Shown here in pieces: positions 1 to 5,919 of a stretch of DNA of 12,220 nt. Each line of letters starts with the position of its first letter. The first letter of the stretch is position 1. Below the pieces are notes generated by a model. The model worked only from the letters and a program-made list of their open reading frames with translations. It did no database searches and was not told where the DNA came from. Position numbers and translations under genes: made by a program. Origin of the DNA: Acidobacteriaceae bacterium (GTDB lineage Bacteria > Acidobacteriota > Terriglobia > Terriglobales > Acidobacteriaceae); NCBI GenBank assembly GCA_003133425.1, contig PKXI01000454.1, positions 1 through 12,220 of the forward strand, in the 5' to 3' direction.

Positions 1-1019
1 AACAGTTTGGAAAAGGGTCGATTGTCCGGCTCGGGTCGAAAGAAGCGCTGCTGCCTATCGCCGTCATCTCTACTGGCTCCATCAGCTTTGACGCCGCTCT
101 TGGCGTCGGGGGTATTCCTCGCGGCCGTGTTACAGAGATCTACGGTCCTGAGTCCTCCGGCAAAACCACCATCACCCTGCAAATCATCGCGGAAGCCCAG
201 CGCGCGGGTGGCCTGGCGGCCTTCGTCGACGCCGAACACGCGCTCGATCCCGGCTACGCCAAAAAGCTTGGCGTCGATGTGGACAACCTGCTCGTCTCTC
301 AGCCCGACTCCGGCGAACAGGCGCTCGAGATCACTGAGGCGCTGGTCAAGTCCGGCGCCATTGATGTGCTGGTCGTGGATTCGGTGGCTGCCCTGGTGCC
401 CAAGGCGGAGCTGGACGGCGAGATGGGCGATTCGCACATGGGCCTGCAGGCGCGCCTGATGTCACAGGCATTGCGCAAGCTGACAGGGAGCGTGTCGAAG
501 TCGCGGACTGCACTTATTTTTATTAATCAAATTCGCGAGAAGATCGGCGTCATGTTTGGGAATCCTGAAACAACAACTGGCGGCCGCGCACTCAAGTTCT
601 ACTCCTCGGTCCGCGTTGACATCCGGCGCATCTCCGCCATCAAGGAAGGCGACGCTGTAACCGGCAATCGCACCAAGGTGAAGATCGTCAAGAACAAGGT
701 GGCTGCGCCTTTCCGCGAGGCCGAGTTCGACATTCTCTACGGTGAAGGCATCAGCCGCGAGGGCGACGTGCTCGATCTCGCCGTTGCGAATAACATCGTT
801 GAAAAGTCCGGCGCGTGGTACAGCTACTCAGGCGAGCGCATTGGACAGGGCCGCGAAAACACCCGCTCCTTCCTCAAGGAAAACAAGGACGTTTTCGCCA
901 AGATGGACGCCGCGCTTCGCAAGGCGCTCAACATCGGAGCTGTGAAGGCCGATGTTCCTGAAGTGCCTGCCACCGGTCCCGCAGAAGCAAAGGAAGCCAT
1001 TCGCGGCCGCAAGGGCTAA
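1..1019 (+). CDS. recA: RecA recombinase, 5' truncated by the window edge
   Basis: DNA-dependent ATPase that forms filaments on single-stranded DNA, catalyses strand exchange and triggers LexA self-cleavage in the SOS response. The reading frame is open from base 3 and begins QFGKGS, which lies about 30-40 residues into a normal RecA, so the start codon is outside the window. Visible motifs are the Walker A box GPESSGKTT (bases 144-170), the VDAEHALDP segment, Walker [14 protein letters not shown]-binding loop L1 around [13 protein letters not shown], and loop L2 around [21 protein letters not shown]. The core is intact and typical. The C-terminal tail after the alanine-rich helix is short and ends in basic residues (RGRKG) rather than the acidic cluster of E. 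coli RecA. The stop at 1017-1019 is followed 19 bp later by an intrinsic terminator. No recX follows. The identification is essentially certain. Confidence 0.98.
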   Translation, partial: QFGKGSIVRLGSKEALLPIAVISTGSISFDAALGVGGIPRGRVTEIYGPESSGKTTITLQIIAEAQRAGGLAAFVDAEHALDPGYAKKLGVDVDNLLVSQPDSGEQALEITEALVKSGAIDVLVVDSVAALVPKAELDGEMGDSHMGLQARLMSQALRKLTGSVSKSRTALIFINQIREKIGVMFGNPETTTGGRALKFYSSVRVDIRRISAIKEGDAVTGNRTKVKIVKNKVAAPFREAEFDILYGEGISREGDVLDLAVANNIVEKSGAWYSYSGERIGQGRENTRSFLKENKDVFAKMDAALRKALNIGAVKADVPEVPATGPAEAKEAIRGRKG

Positions 1020-1038
1020 CTCTAATCTTGTCAAGACG

Positions 1039-1070
1039 AAGCGGCTGCCTGTTAGCAGCCGCTTTCTCTT
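1039..1070 (+). terminator. Intrinsic terminator of recA
   Basis: A perfect 10-bp stem, AAGCGGCTGC (1039-1048) and GCAGCCGCTT (1055-1064), with a 6-base loop, is followed by a pyrimidine-rich TCTCTT tail. It sits 19 bp after the recA stop and would end recA transcription before the next cassette. The T-tract is imperfect, being interrupted by C. Confidence 0.85.
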
Positions 1071-1097
1071 GATATTCTCTAGTAATGTATGTATAGT
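1069..1097 (+). promoter_or_regulatory. Sigma70-type promoter of the PIN cassette
   Basis: TTGATA (1069-1074) and TATAGT (1092-1097) are separated by exactly 17 bp, and each matches its sigma70 consensus at 5 of 6 positions. Transcription would start near 1104, leaving a leader of about 20 nt that contains the AAGGAG ribosome-binding site at 1111-1116. The -35 box overlaps the end of the recA terminator tail, so the cassette appears to be transcribed independently of recA. This placement also argues against the in-frame ATG at 1103 as the start of the first gene. Promoter activity is inferred from consensus only. Confidence 0.7.
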
Positions 1098-1108
1098 TGT
1101 GAATGTAT
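1084..1108 (+). repeat. Direct repeat AATGTAT flanking the -10 box
   Basis: Two identical copies of AATGTAT, at 1084-1090 and 1102-1108, begin 18 bp apart and bracket the TATAGT -10 element. Antitoxins commonly repress their own operon by binding repeats that overlap the promoter, so this is a candidate operator for the following cassette. It is short and AT-rich, so chance is a real alternative. Confidence 0.35.
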
Positions 1109-1123
1109 AAAAGGAGAAACTGC

Positions 1124-1576
1124 ATGATGAAACCCACTGAGCAGACAAGGGCGCATGTGATTTCAACCTACGTAAAGCCTGCACGCTTGAAAGGCGAGAA
1201 GACCATTCAAGTCAGAGTTGGGAATGTCCAGAAAGAGCTGGGGTGGACGAATCGGACGCCTTCTGTTTTTTCCACCTTGCTGTCAAAGGACTTCCAGCAG
1301 GAGGCTGGCGTAGAGCTGATCGAGAAGAGAGGCGGTCCGTCTTCTGGCGGGCCAAGCACAACTTGGCAGTTCGTGTTCAAGGTGCTGGGTAATGCCGAAA
1401 AGACTGCACCGGCTACAAAGGCACCTGCGGCAGGAGGAGGCCTGTTGGCCCTCTATGGAATCTGCGCGAACATGTACCGCGAAGTGGGTGGTGCCGAAGC
1501 ATTCATTCGCTCCGAGCGCGAGAACTTCGGCTCGATTGCCCCTGATTTTGACGAGCCGGCGAAGGCGCACAGCTGA
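1124..1576 (+). CDS. Putative antitoxin / nucleic-acid-binding protein partnered with a PIN toxin
   Basis: 150-residue protein that I cannot assign to a named family. The start is set at 1124 because AAGGAG (1111-1116) lies 7 nt upstream; an in-frame ATG at 1103 would sit on the predicted transcription start. Residues about 5-88 form a compact, basic alpha/beta-looking domain containing YVKPARLKGEKTIQVRVG, a helix-like NVQKELGW stretch, the segment TPSVFSTLLS, a turn rich in G, P and S (70-78), and a strand ending TWQFVFKV. A linker of A, P, T and K (about 90-105) leads to a C-terminal segment, 107-136, likely helical, and an acidic DFDE tail (141-144). Its stop overlaps the start of the PIN gene (TGATG), the arrangement of antitoxin-toxin pairs. 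By position and by its two-part layout it is probably the antitoxin, with the N-terminal domain binding DNA and the C-terminal helix binding the toxin. That role is inferred from context; no AbrB, RHH, Phd or HTH signature is evident. Confidence 0.75.
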   Translation: MMKPTEQTRAHVISTYVKPARLKGEKTIQVRVGNVQKELGWTNRTPSVFSTLLSKDFQQEAGVELIEKRGGPSSGGPSTTWQFVFKVLGNAEKTAPATKAPAAGGGLLALYGICANMYREVGGAEAFIRSERENFGSIAPDFDEPAKAHS

Positions 1577-2001
1577 TGAGCCTTATCTATTGGGACACCA
1601 TGCTGTTCGCCTACATCCTTGAGGGAAACCCTGTCTTCGGCCGGAAAACACGCGAGGTATATAAGGCATTCCAGCATCGAGGAGACACAATCTGCACCAG
1701 CGTATTTACGCTCGGAGAAATCCTCGTGCGACCAAAAATGGTCAAAGATGAAGTTGCCTATGACTCCATACGTCAATTTATGCGCGGAGGTGAAATCGAA
1801 ATGCTACCGTTTACCTCCGAAACGGCTGAACAATACAGTGCTGTCCGCGCCCAAACCAAGCTGAAAGCCGCCGATGCGATTCATGCGGCAACCGCCATCC
1901 TGGCAAAGGTCCACCTGTTTGTCACGAATGATCAAGAAATCAGGAAGCAGACGATCCCAGGCCTTCCTTTCGTTGCTGGCTTGGACGGAAAGATATTTTA
2001 A
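1576..2001 (+). CDS. PIN-domain ribonuclease, VapC-like toxin
   Basis: 141-residue PIN-domain protein, the usual length for a VapC toxin. PIN toxins are Mg2+-dependent endoribonucleases that cut tRNA, rRNA or mRNA when freed from their antitoxin. The expected acidic metal ligands are all present in order: D7 in IYWDT at the start of the first strand, E48 in TLGEIL, D100 in KAADAIHAA, and D119 in VTND. The gene starts inside the stop codon of the upstream gene (TGATG), implying translational coupling. In stretches I counted by hand the GC content is about 50%, against about 60% in recA, consistent with acquisition by transfer. The target RNA cannot be read from sequence. The protein looks catalytically competent. 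Membership in the PIN family is very likely; toxin function rests on context. Confidence 0.9.
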   Translation: MSLIYWDTMLFAYILEGNPVFGRKTREVYKAFQHRGDTICTSVFTLGEILVRPKMVKDEVAYDSIRQFMRGGEIEMLPFTSETAEQYSAVRAQTKLKAADAIHAATAILAKVHLFVTNDQEIRKQTIPGLPFVAGLDGKIF

Positions 2002-2010
2002 GTGGTGGCT

Positions 2011-2044
2011 CGGTCTGTATCTTGGCGCGGTCATTTGCAGACCG
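2011..2044. repeat. Inverted repeat after the PIN gene
   Basis: CGGTCTG (2011-2017) and CAGACCG (2038-2044) are perfect complements separated by 20 bases, beginning 10 bp after the PIN stop. It could form a hairpin that attenuates read-through into the glycosidase gene, or be an operator half-site pair. No T-tract follows, so it is not a classical terminator. Confidence 0.35.
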
Positions 2045-2069
2045 TAAGCATCCCTAAACACTCTCCCGA

Positions 2070-2075
2070 TATACT
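2070..2075 (+). promoter_or_regulatory. Possible -10 element of the GH79 gene
   Basis: TATACT matches the sigma70 -10 consensus at 5 of 6 positions and lies 24 bp before the chosen ATG. No acceptable -35 box is found 16-18 bp upstream, so this would need an activator or another sigma factor. Weak call. Confidence 0.25.
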
Positions 2076-2099
2076 GTGCAGTTCCGACCAGGAGTGCAT

Positions 2100-3527
2100 A
2101 TGAATCGCCGGGAGTTCGTTTACGGCGCGGCTTCGACAGCCTTCGCTACTCTTAACGCCAGCGCTACCAATTCCAATGTTGCCGTCAAGCTCACGCCACC
2201 CGGCGCGCAGTCGCCTGTCATGCCGGCCGACTTCATCGGCCTGAGCTATGAGATGGGGCAGCTCTACAATCCTCGCTTTTTTTCTCTGGACAACCTGCCG
2301 CTGGTGCAGGCATTTCGCGGATTGAATATGAATGGCGTGCTACGCCTCGGCGGACACTTGAGCAACATCACAGACTGGGAAGGTGTTGGGCAGAACGATC
2401 CGAAACAAATTCGCGGCGTCCGCCATGGAATCGAAGATTACTGGGAGTGGCCGCTGGTCGATCCGGTTGTGCAGAAGAACAAGAAAGGCATTCTTACACG
2501 CAAGGCGATCGAAAATCTTCGCGGCTTTCTGGATGCGGTGAACTGGCGGCTAATCTATGGGCTGAATTTTGCATGCGGGAGCGCTGCCAGAGCGGCTGAT
2601 GAAGCTTCTGCTGTGACTGCGATTGTGGGCGATCGGCTCATCGCATTCGCCATCGGCAATGAGGCAGATGGTTTTGGCGAAGATAGATTTTTCCGGGCGG
2701 AGGGTTACGGGTTTCAGCAATACATCGACGAATACGAAACCTGGGTGAAGACTATTCGGGAGAAAGTTCCGCACGCGCAGTTTGTCGGTCCTGATACCGA
2801 TGGCAAGGTGGACACATGGGTCCTGGAATATGCCCGGCGCACACGGGGAGATGCCGTTTTGCTGGCGAGCCACTTTTATGGAATGGGGCCGGCGAGCGAT
2901 CCGCACATGACCGCGGAACGGCTGCTGCAAAAGACGAATCCTGAGTTGGAGGCGCAGATCGCAGCTGTTGCCGCGGCTCGCAATGCGGCGGGCGGAACAC
3001 CTTACCGCATGGCCGAAGGCAACTCCTGTTTTGGCGGCGGCAGAAAAGATGTGAGCGATGCGTATGCTTCAGCTTTGTGGGCCGCGGACTATGTGCTGAA
3101 GGTGGCGTGTGCTGGATTTGCGGGCGTGAATCTGCACGGCGGAGGAGTGGGCGTTTATACACCGATTGAGAGCTCTGAAACTGCGCCCGCTCTGCCGCGG
3201 CCGGTGTACTACGGATTGCAGTTTGCCCAGATGTTTGTGGGCTATCGGATAGCGCCGTGCGTGCTCGACACTAGCGCGAACATCACTGCATATCAGGCGA
3301 CAAAATCCGGGAAGACGATGTTGGCGTTTGTGAACAAGGGCGGCGAGGCGGTTCGTTTGACGCTTCCGGCGAGTTTCAAAGCAGCAGAACATTTGCAGCG
3401 ATGGGAGCTTCGAGGACCTTCGTTGACGGCCAAGAGCGGAGTGCAGTTCGGGCCTGTGCCGGAAACAAGGCACACAGCAGGAATTGAGATCGCGGGCAAT
3501 TCAGCAGCTATCCTCCGGTTGGGCTGA
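2100..3527 (+). CDS. Exported GH79-family glycosidase, beta-glucuronidase-like
   Basis: 475-residue protein of the glycoside hydrolase 79 type: retaining (beta/alpha)8-barrel enzymes that remove glucuronic acid or related sugars from polysaccharides or glycoproteins. The start at 2100 is preceded by AGGAG and gives MNRREFVYGAA, a twin-arginine leader, so a folded enzyme is probably exported to the periplasm or beyond. An ATG 24 bp earlier would bury the leader. FIGLSYEMGQL (near residue 45) is a GH79-like N-terminal motif. The probable acid/base is E188 in IGNEADG and the probable nucleophile is E306 in MAEGNS. Their spacing of 118 residues is close to what I recall for the A. capsulatum enzyme AcGlcA79A. 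A C-terminal beta-rich region (about 385-475) fits the family's beta-sandwich domain. No carbohydrate-transport or regulator gene adjoins it. Family assignment is good; the exact substrate is unknown (glucuronoside, 4-O-methyl-glucuronoside or heparan-like). Confidence 0.85.
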   Translation: MNRREFVYGAASTAFATLNASATNSNVAVKLTPPGAQSPVMPADFIGLSYEMGQLYNPRFFSLDNLPLVQAFRGLNMNGVLRLGGHLSNITDWEGVGQNDPKQIRGVRHGIEDYWEWPLVDPVVQKNKKGILTRKAIENLRGFLDAVNWRLIYGLNFACGSAARAADEASAVTAIVGDRLIAFAIGNEADGFGEDRFFRAEGYGFQQYIDEYETWVKTIREKVPHAQFVGPDTDGKVDTWVLEYARRTRGDAVLLASHFYGMGPASDPHMTAERLLQKTNPELEAQIAAVAAARNAAGGTPYRMAEGNSCFGGGRKDVSDAYASALWAADYVLKVACAGFAGVNLHGGGVGVYTPIESSETAPALPRPVYYGLQFAQMFVGYRIAPCVLDTSANITAYQATKSGKTMLAFVNKGGEAVRLTLPASFKAAEHLQRWELRGPSLTAKSGVQFGPVPETRHTAGIEIAGNSAAILRLG

Positions 3528-3587
3528 GTACTTTCGGGATGTCCGGATCGTATTTAGACGAGGCTCTTCACTTGGGAAGTGTGACAT

Positions 3588-3613
3588 CCCAGGTCTCAAA
3601 CTCGAGACCTGGG
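3588..3613. repeat. Perfect palindrome between convergent genes
   Basis: CCCAGGTCTC (3588-3597) and GAGACCTGGG (3604-3613) form a 10-bp perfect stem with loop AAACTC. A smaller hairpin CACTT/AAGTG (3569-3581) lies just before it, and CACC/GGTG pairing follows. The element sits in the 144-bp gap between the convergent glycosidase and ferritin-like genes. It has no T-tract on either strand, so it may be a bidirectional attenuator or a copy of an interspersed REP-like element rather than a standard terminator. Confidence 0.6.
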
Positions 3614-3671
3614 GCACCCATTCTTCTGGTGGGACATTGAGGTGCTGGCCATCCGCCCCGCTTGAATTGCG

Positions 3672-4595
3672 CTAGAACGCCGGCGGGGTTCCGGGGACGG
3701 GGATGGAGACGGAGCCCTGATTGGCCAGCGCAGTTTGTAGAGAATAGCCGGGGCCTGTGCTGGGCGTGAGGAATGGAGTGAGAGCGACAACCGCTGAACT
3801 TGCGCCGTTGTAAACAGCGGTAATGCCGTCGTTGGTCTCGTAGTTGCGATTGTTGGCAGGGTTGCTGTTGGAGATGACACGGCCGAGGACGCGGTGTTCG
3901 CACTCGATGCCCATGATGGCCGCGGAGACCTTGGCGAGATAGTCGAGTGTTTCGGGCGAGTAGCCCTTGGCGTTCCACTCACGCCTGCCGCGCTTGATGC
4001 GTGCATCGGAAGCCATTCGTGCGAACTCCTGAATTGCATTGAGATAGGCGCCGATGAAGGCGTTCTCCAGTGCGTCAAGCAGGCCGACGAATGGACCGAG
4101 GGTATCGAAGGTGCCTGCGGGGAAATAGAAAGTCTGCACGGGATCGGCGCCGGAGTTGGGAATCTTGAGCAAGCTGCGCAGGAGATTGGCGTGGGAGATC
4201 TCCTCAGTAAGGGCGGCCTGAATGTAGTTCACGTTGCCGGGATTGCCGGCAGAGGTGACGTTGTCGGCAGATCCTCCGGGGCCGGCGAGATTGGGATCCT
4301 GAATGACGCCGCCAACCAGGCCGTTGTAATAGAAGGTGGTGGCGAGGTCTTCCGCAATGAGAGCGGCGGTTGCGATCTGGGCAACGGTGTCCATGGACTG
4401 GGCTGATTCCTGAGCCGCTTCGGCTGGGGAATCAGCCTCGTCGGCGTGCGCCGAGGCTGGGGTCATGACGCCAGCAAGAAATGGAGCGGCTACGGCTGCT
4501 GCTCCGACAATGCCGGTGCGTTGCAGGAAGTTGCGGCGGTTTACCAACTGTTCGCTCGCGCGACGAAAATCATTGGGCAGATTTGTGAAACCCAT
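3672..4595 (-). CDS. Tat-exported ferritin-like diiron protein
   Basis: 307-residue protein. The start at 4595 is supported by GGAGG five bases upstream; longer readings only extend through the intergenic region. The N-terminus carries a Tat leader: NRRNFLQ at 19-25, a hydrophobic stretch to about residue 46, and a likely cut after AHA (residue 51). The mature part shows the four-helix ferritin-like pattern of diiron ligands in order: E82 (AEDLATTFYY), E132-x-x-H135 (TEEISHANLL), E177 (LENAFIGAYL) and E231-x-x-H234 (GIECEHRVLG). This E/ExxH/E/ExxH set suggests a working diiron centre for ferroxidase, oxygen or peroxide chemistry, or iron storage, outside the cytoplasm. The family corresponds to the ferritin-like/desiccation-related group (Pfam Ferritin_2 type), many of which have only partial ligand sets. 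The tail after about 255 is rich in P, G and T and looks unstructured. The physiological role is inferred: iron binding or oxidative and desiccation stress. Confidence 0.88.
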   Translation of the reverse strand: MGFTNLPNDFRRASEQLVNRRNFLQRTGIVGAAAVAAPFLAGVMTPASAHADEADSPAEAAQESAQSMDTVAQIATAALIAEDLATTFYYNGLVGGVIQDPNLAGPGGSADNVTSAGNPGNVNYIQAALTEEISHANLLRSLLKIPNSGADPVQTFYFPAGTFDTLGPFVGLLDALENAFIGAYLNAIQEFARMASDARIKRGRREWNAKGYSPETLDYLAKVSAAIMGIECEHRVLGRVISNSNPANNRNYETNDGITAVYNGASSAVVALTPFLTPSTGPGYSLQTALANQGSVSIPVPGTPPAF

Positions 4596-4877
4596 TGAGA
4601 CCTCCGTTTTCGTTTTCGATGGATCGGACCTGGGGACGGTCCGTGTATGGAGAACGGTGGAGAGCAGAAAACGGATTGCAGAATTTTGAAAATGATTTGG
4701 AAGCAGTTGGGCGCGAGGCTTGAGCGGCGGCGGAATGCGAAGTTTGAGAAAGGAAAACCAGCTTCCTTGAGCCTGCTGTACTATGGGTGACGCACCGAAC
4801 GGCTTCCTCGTCTGGCGACGGCTCAGGGCCGCCCGACTGATGCAACCAGCTTCAGGTGCTGACAGGAGAAACCCATC
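4596..4877. other. Divergent intergenic region
   Basis: 282 bp between the start of the ferritin-like gene (minus) and the mutase-like gene (plus); both promoters should lie here. I see no convincing -35/-10 pair for either. One perfect 6-bp inverted repeat, CGGACC (4625-4630) and GGTCCG (4638-4643) with a 7-base spacer, lies 30-48 bp upstream of the ferritin start, where it could be an operator or a leader hairpin. A TACTAT hexamer at 4779-4784 could be a plus-strand -10 but lacks a partner box. Confidence 0.4.
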
Positions 4878-5324
4878 ATGGAAGGAACGAACCGGCGGTT
4901 GATGTTTCATGGCATGTGCCTGTTCCTGCTTGGGCTGCTGACCGGATTTGCCGAGCAGCATTTCGCCAATGTGCGCATGGGACTTGCCGCACACCTTGAA
5001 GGCGTGATGAATGGCACCTTCCTGGTTGCGCTGGGAGCCATTTGGCCGCACGTGCGCCTATCACCAGCAAAATCGACCATCGCATTCTGGACCGCGCTTT
5101 ATGGCACATATGTGAACTGGGTCATGACTATGCTCGCTGCGATCTTTGGTACTGCGGCGCTTTCTCCAATCACCGGAGCAGCCCACAGTGGAGCGCCCTG
5201 GCAGGAGAGCCTGGTCACTTCCGGCTTCATGTCGGTTGGCGTTGCAATTGTGTTCGCAACTGTCCTGGTTATTTGGGGTCTTCGCAAAGAGAATCGCGAC
5301 GATCTTGCCGGCTCGCGGAGATGA
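4878..5324 (+). CDS. Hydroxylaminobenzene mutase / styrene-oxide isomerase-like membrane protein
   Basis: 148-residue integral membrane protein with about four hydrophobic helices (near 9-25, 44-57, 67-92 and 112-133). It resembles the HabA/HabB hydroxylaminobenzene mutase and StyC styrene-oxide isomerase group: an N-terminal RRLMFHG, then GLAAHLEGVMNGTFLVALG (35-53), FWTALYGTYVNW (70-81), and a TGAAHSG turn followed by WQESLVTSGF. Styrene-oxide isomerase uses haem b with a histidine ligand and a nearby asparagine six residues later; H39 and N45 here keep that spacing (recalled from the published SOI work, not checked). Likely reactions are intramolecular rearrangements of hydroxylamino-aromatics or epoxides, but no nitroarene or styrene pathway genes are nearby, so the natural substrate is unknown. 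AGGAG nine bases before the ATG supports the start. Its stop overlaps the next start as ATGA. Confidence 0.82.
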   Translation: MEGTNRRLMFHGMCLFLLGLLTGFAEQHFANVRMGLAAHLEGVMNGTFLVALGAIWPHVRLSPAKSTIAFWTALYGTYVNWVMTMLAAIFGTAALSPITGAAHSGAPWQESLVTSGFMSVGVAIVFATVLVIWGLRKENRDDLAGSRR

Positions 5325-5740
5325 AAGTCCCTATTCCCGCCATCGTTGTTCCTCTGGTTGCTCTGCTGCTCTATCTCTTTGTGCCGGGAGTACGGGAGCA
5401 GCCCTGGACAATCCTGAGAATCGCCGGGGCAATCGTGGCAGTCTGCGGATATGTTCTGTTCGTTACTGCTCGCCTGCAGCTGGGCAAGTCTTTTTCCGTC
5501 TCGCCGCAGGCAAAGGCACTTGTCACCCACGGACTGTATTCACGCATTCGCAATCCCATCTATGTCTGCGTAGGCGTGATGTGGCTGGGCGTGATCGTGG
5601 CTCTCCGCTTGTATTGGTTGTTTGTGCCACTCGTCGCGTTGCTCGTGATGCAGGTGTTTCGGAGCGGCCGGGAGTCGAGGGTTCTGGAAGAAAAGTTTGG
5701 ACAGGCCTACCTCGACTATCGAAAGCAGACCTGGTTCTAG
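5321..5740 (+). CDS. Isoprenylcysteine carboxyl methyltransferase-like membrane protein
   Basis: 139-residue membrane protein of the prokaryotic ICMT/phospholipid-methyltransferase superfamily, which transfers methyl groups from S-adenosylmethionine to lipid-soluble substrates. Hydrophobic segments lie near residues 5-19, 30-48 and 80-115. The family signature GLYSRIRNPIY is at 71-81 (the usual RHPxY box, with N in place of H), followed by the typical C-terminal E-x-x-L-x-x-x-FG-x-x-Y-x-x-Y pattern (EEKFGQAYLDYRKQT), which helps form the SAM pocket. ATG at 5321 overlaps the preceding stop (ATGA), so it is very probably co-translated with the mutase-like gene. Bacteria lack prenylated CaaX proteins in general, so the acceptor is unlikely to be isoprenylcysteine. 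A product of the upstream enzyme, or a membrane lipid, is possible but speculative. Confidence 0.85.
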   Translation: MKVPIPAIVVPLVALLLYLFVPGVREQPWTILRIAGAIVAVCGYVLFVTARLQLGKSFSVSPQAKALVTHGLYSRIRNPIYVCVGVMWLGVIVALRLYWLFVPLVALLVMQVFRSGRESRVLEEKFGQAYLDYRKQTWF

Positions 5741-5745
5741 CTGAT

Positions 5746-5770
5746 GGGCGCAGACTGGGGACCAGTGCCC
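5746..5770 (+). terminator. Hairpin after the methyltransferase-like gene
   Basis: ACTGG (5754-5758) and CCAGT (5762-5766) form a stem with loop GGA, extended by GGGC (5746-5749) pairing with GCCC (5767-5770) across a 4-base bulge. It lies 5 bp after the stop, where a terminator is expected, but no T-tract follows. It may weaken read-through into coaD. Confidence 0.3.
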
Positions 5771-5919
5771 TGATTCAAAGCCAACCTTAATCTGCGTTGG
5801 ATTGGACTTTTCGGCAGCCGTCGGAGCTTTGTGCTGACACGAAGTCTTTGGTCAGGAACGAACTCGGGAATGGGATGTATATCATGGGAATGCCGTAGAA
5901 TCCCCCTAGAGTTATTCCG

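Noticed and set aside
1103..1105. Upstream in-frame ATG for the antitoxin-like gene
   Set aside because: It coincides with the predicted transcription start and has no ribosome-binding site, while ATG 1124 has AAGGAG at ideal spacing.
4596..5051. Extended N-terminus (about 150 extra residues) for the ferritin-like protein
   Set aside because: It would run through the divergent intergenic region and into the neighbouring gene, and would bury the Tat leader. ATG 4595 has a strong GGAGG site.
5042..5320. Longer start for the methyltransferase-like protein, reading through the mutase-like gene in another frame
   Set aside because: The extra residues are a shadow of the upstream gene. ATG 5321 gives the ATGA overlap and a proper hydrophobic N-terminus.
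5848..5901. TTGGTC and TAGAAT as a coaD promoter
   Set aside because: The two hexamers are far too widely spaced (over 40 bp), and no alternative -35 box sits at 16-18 bp from TAGAAT.
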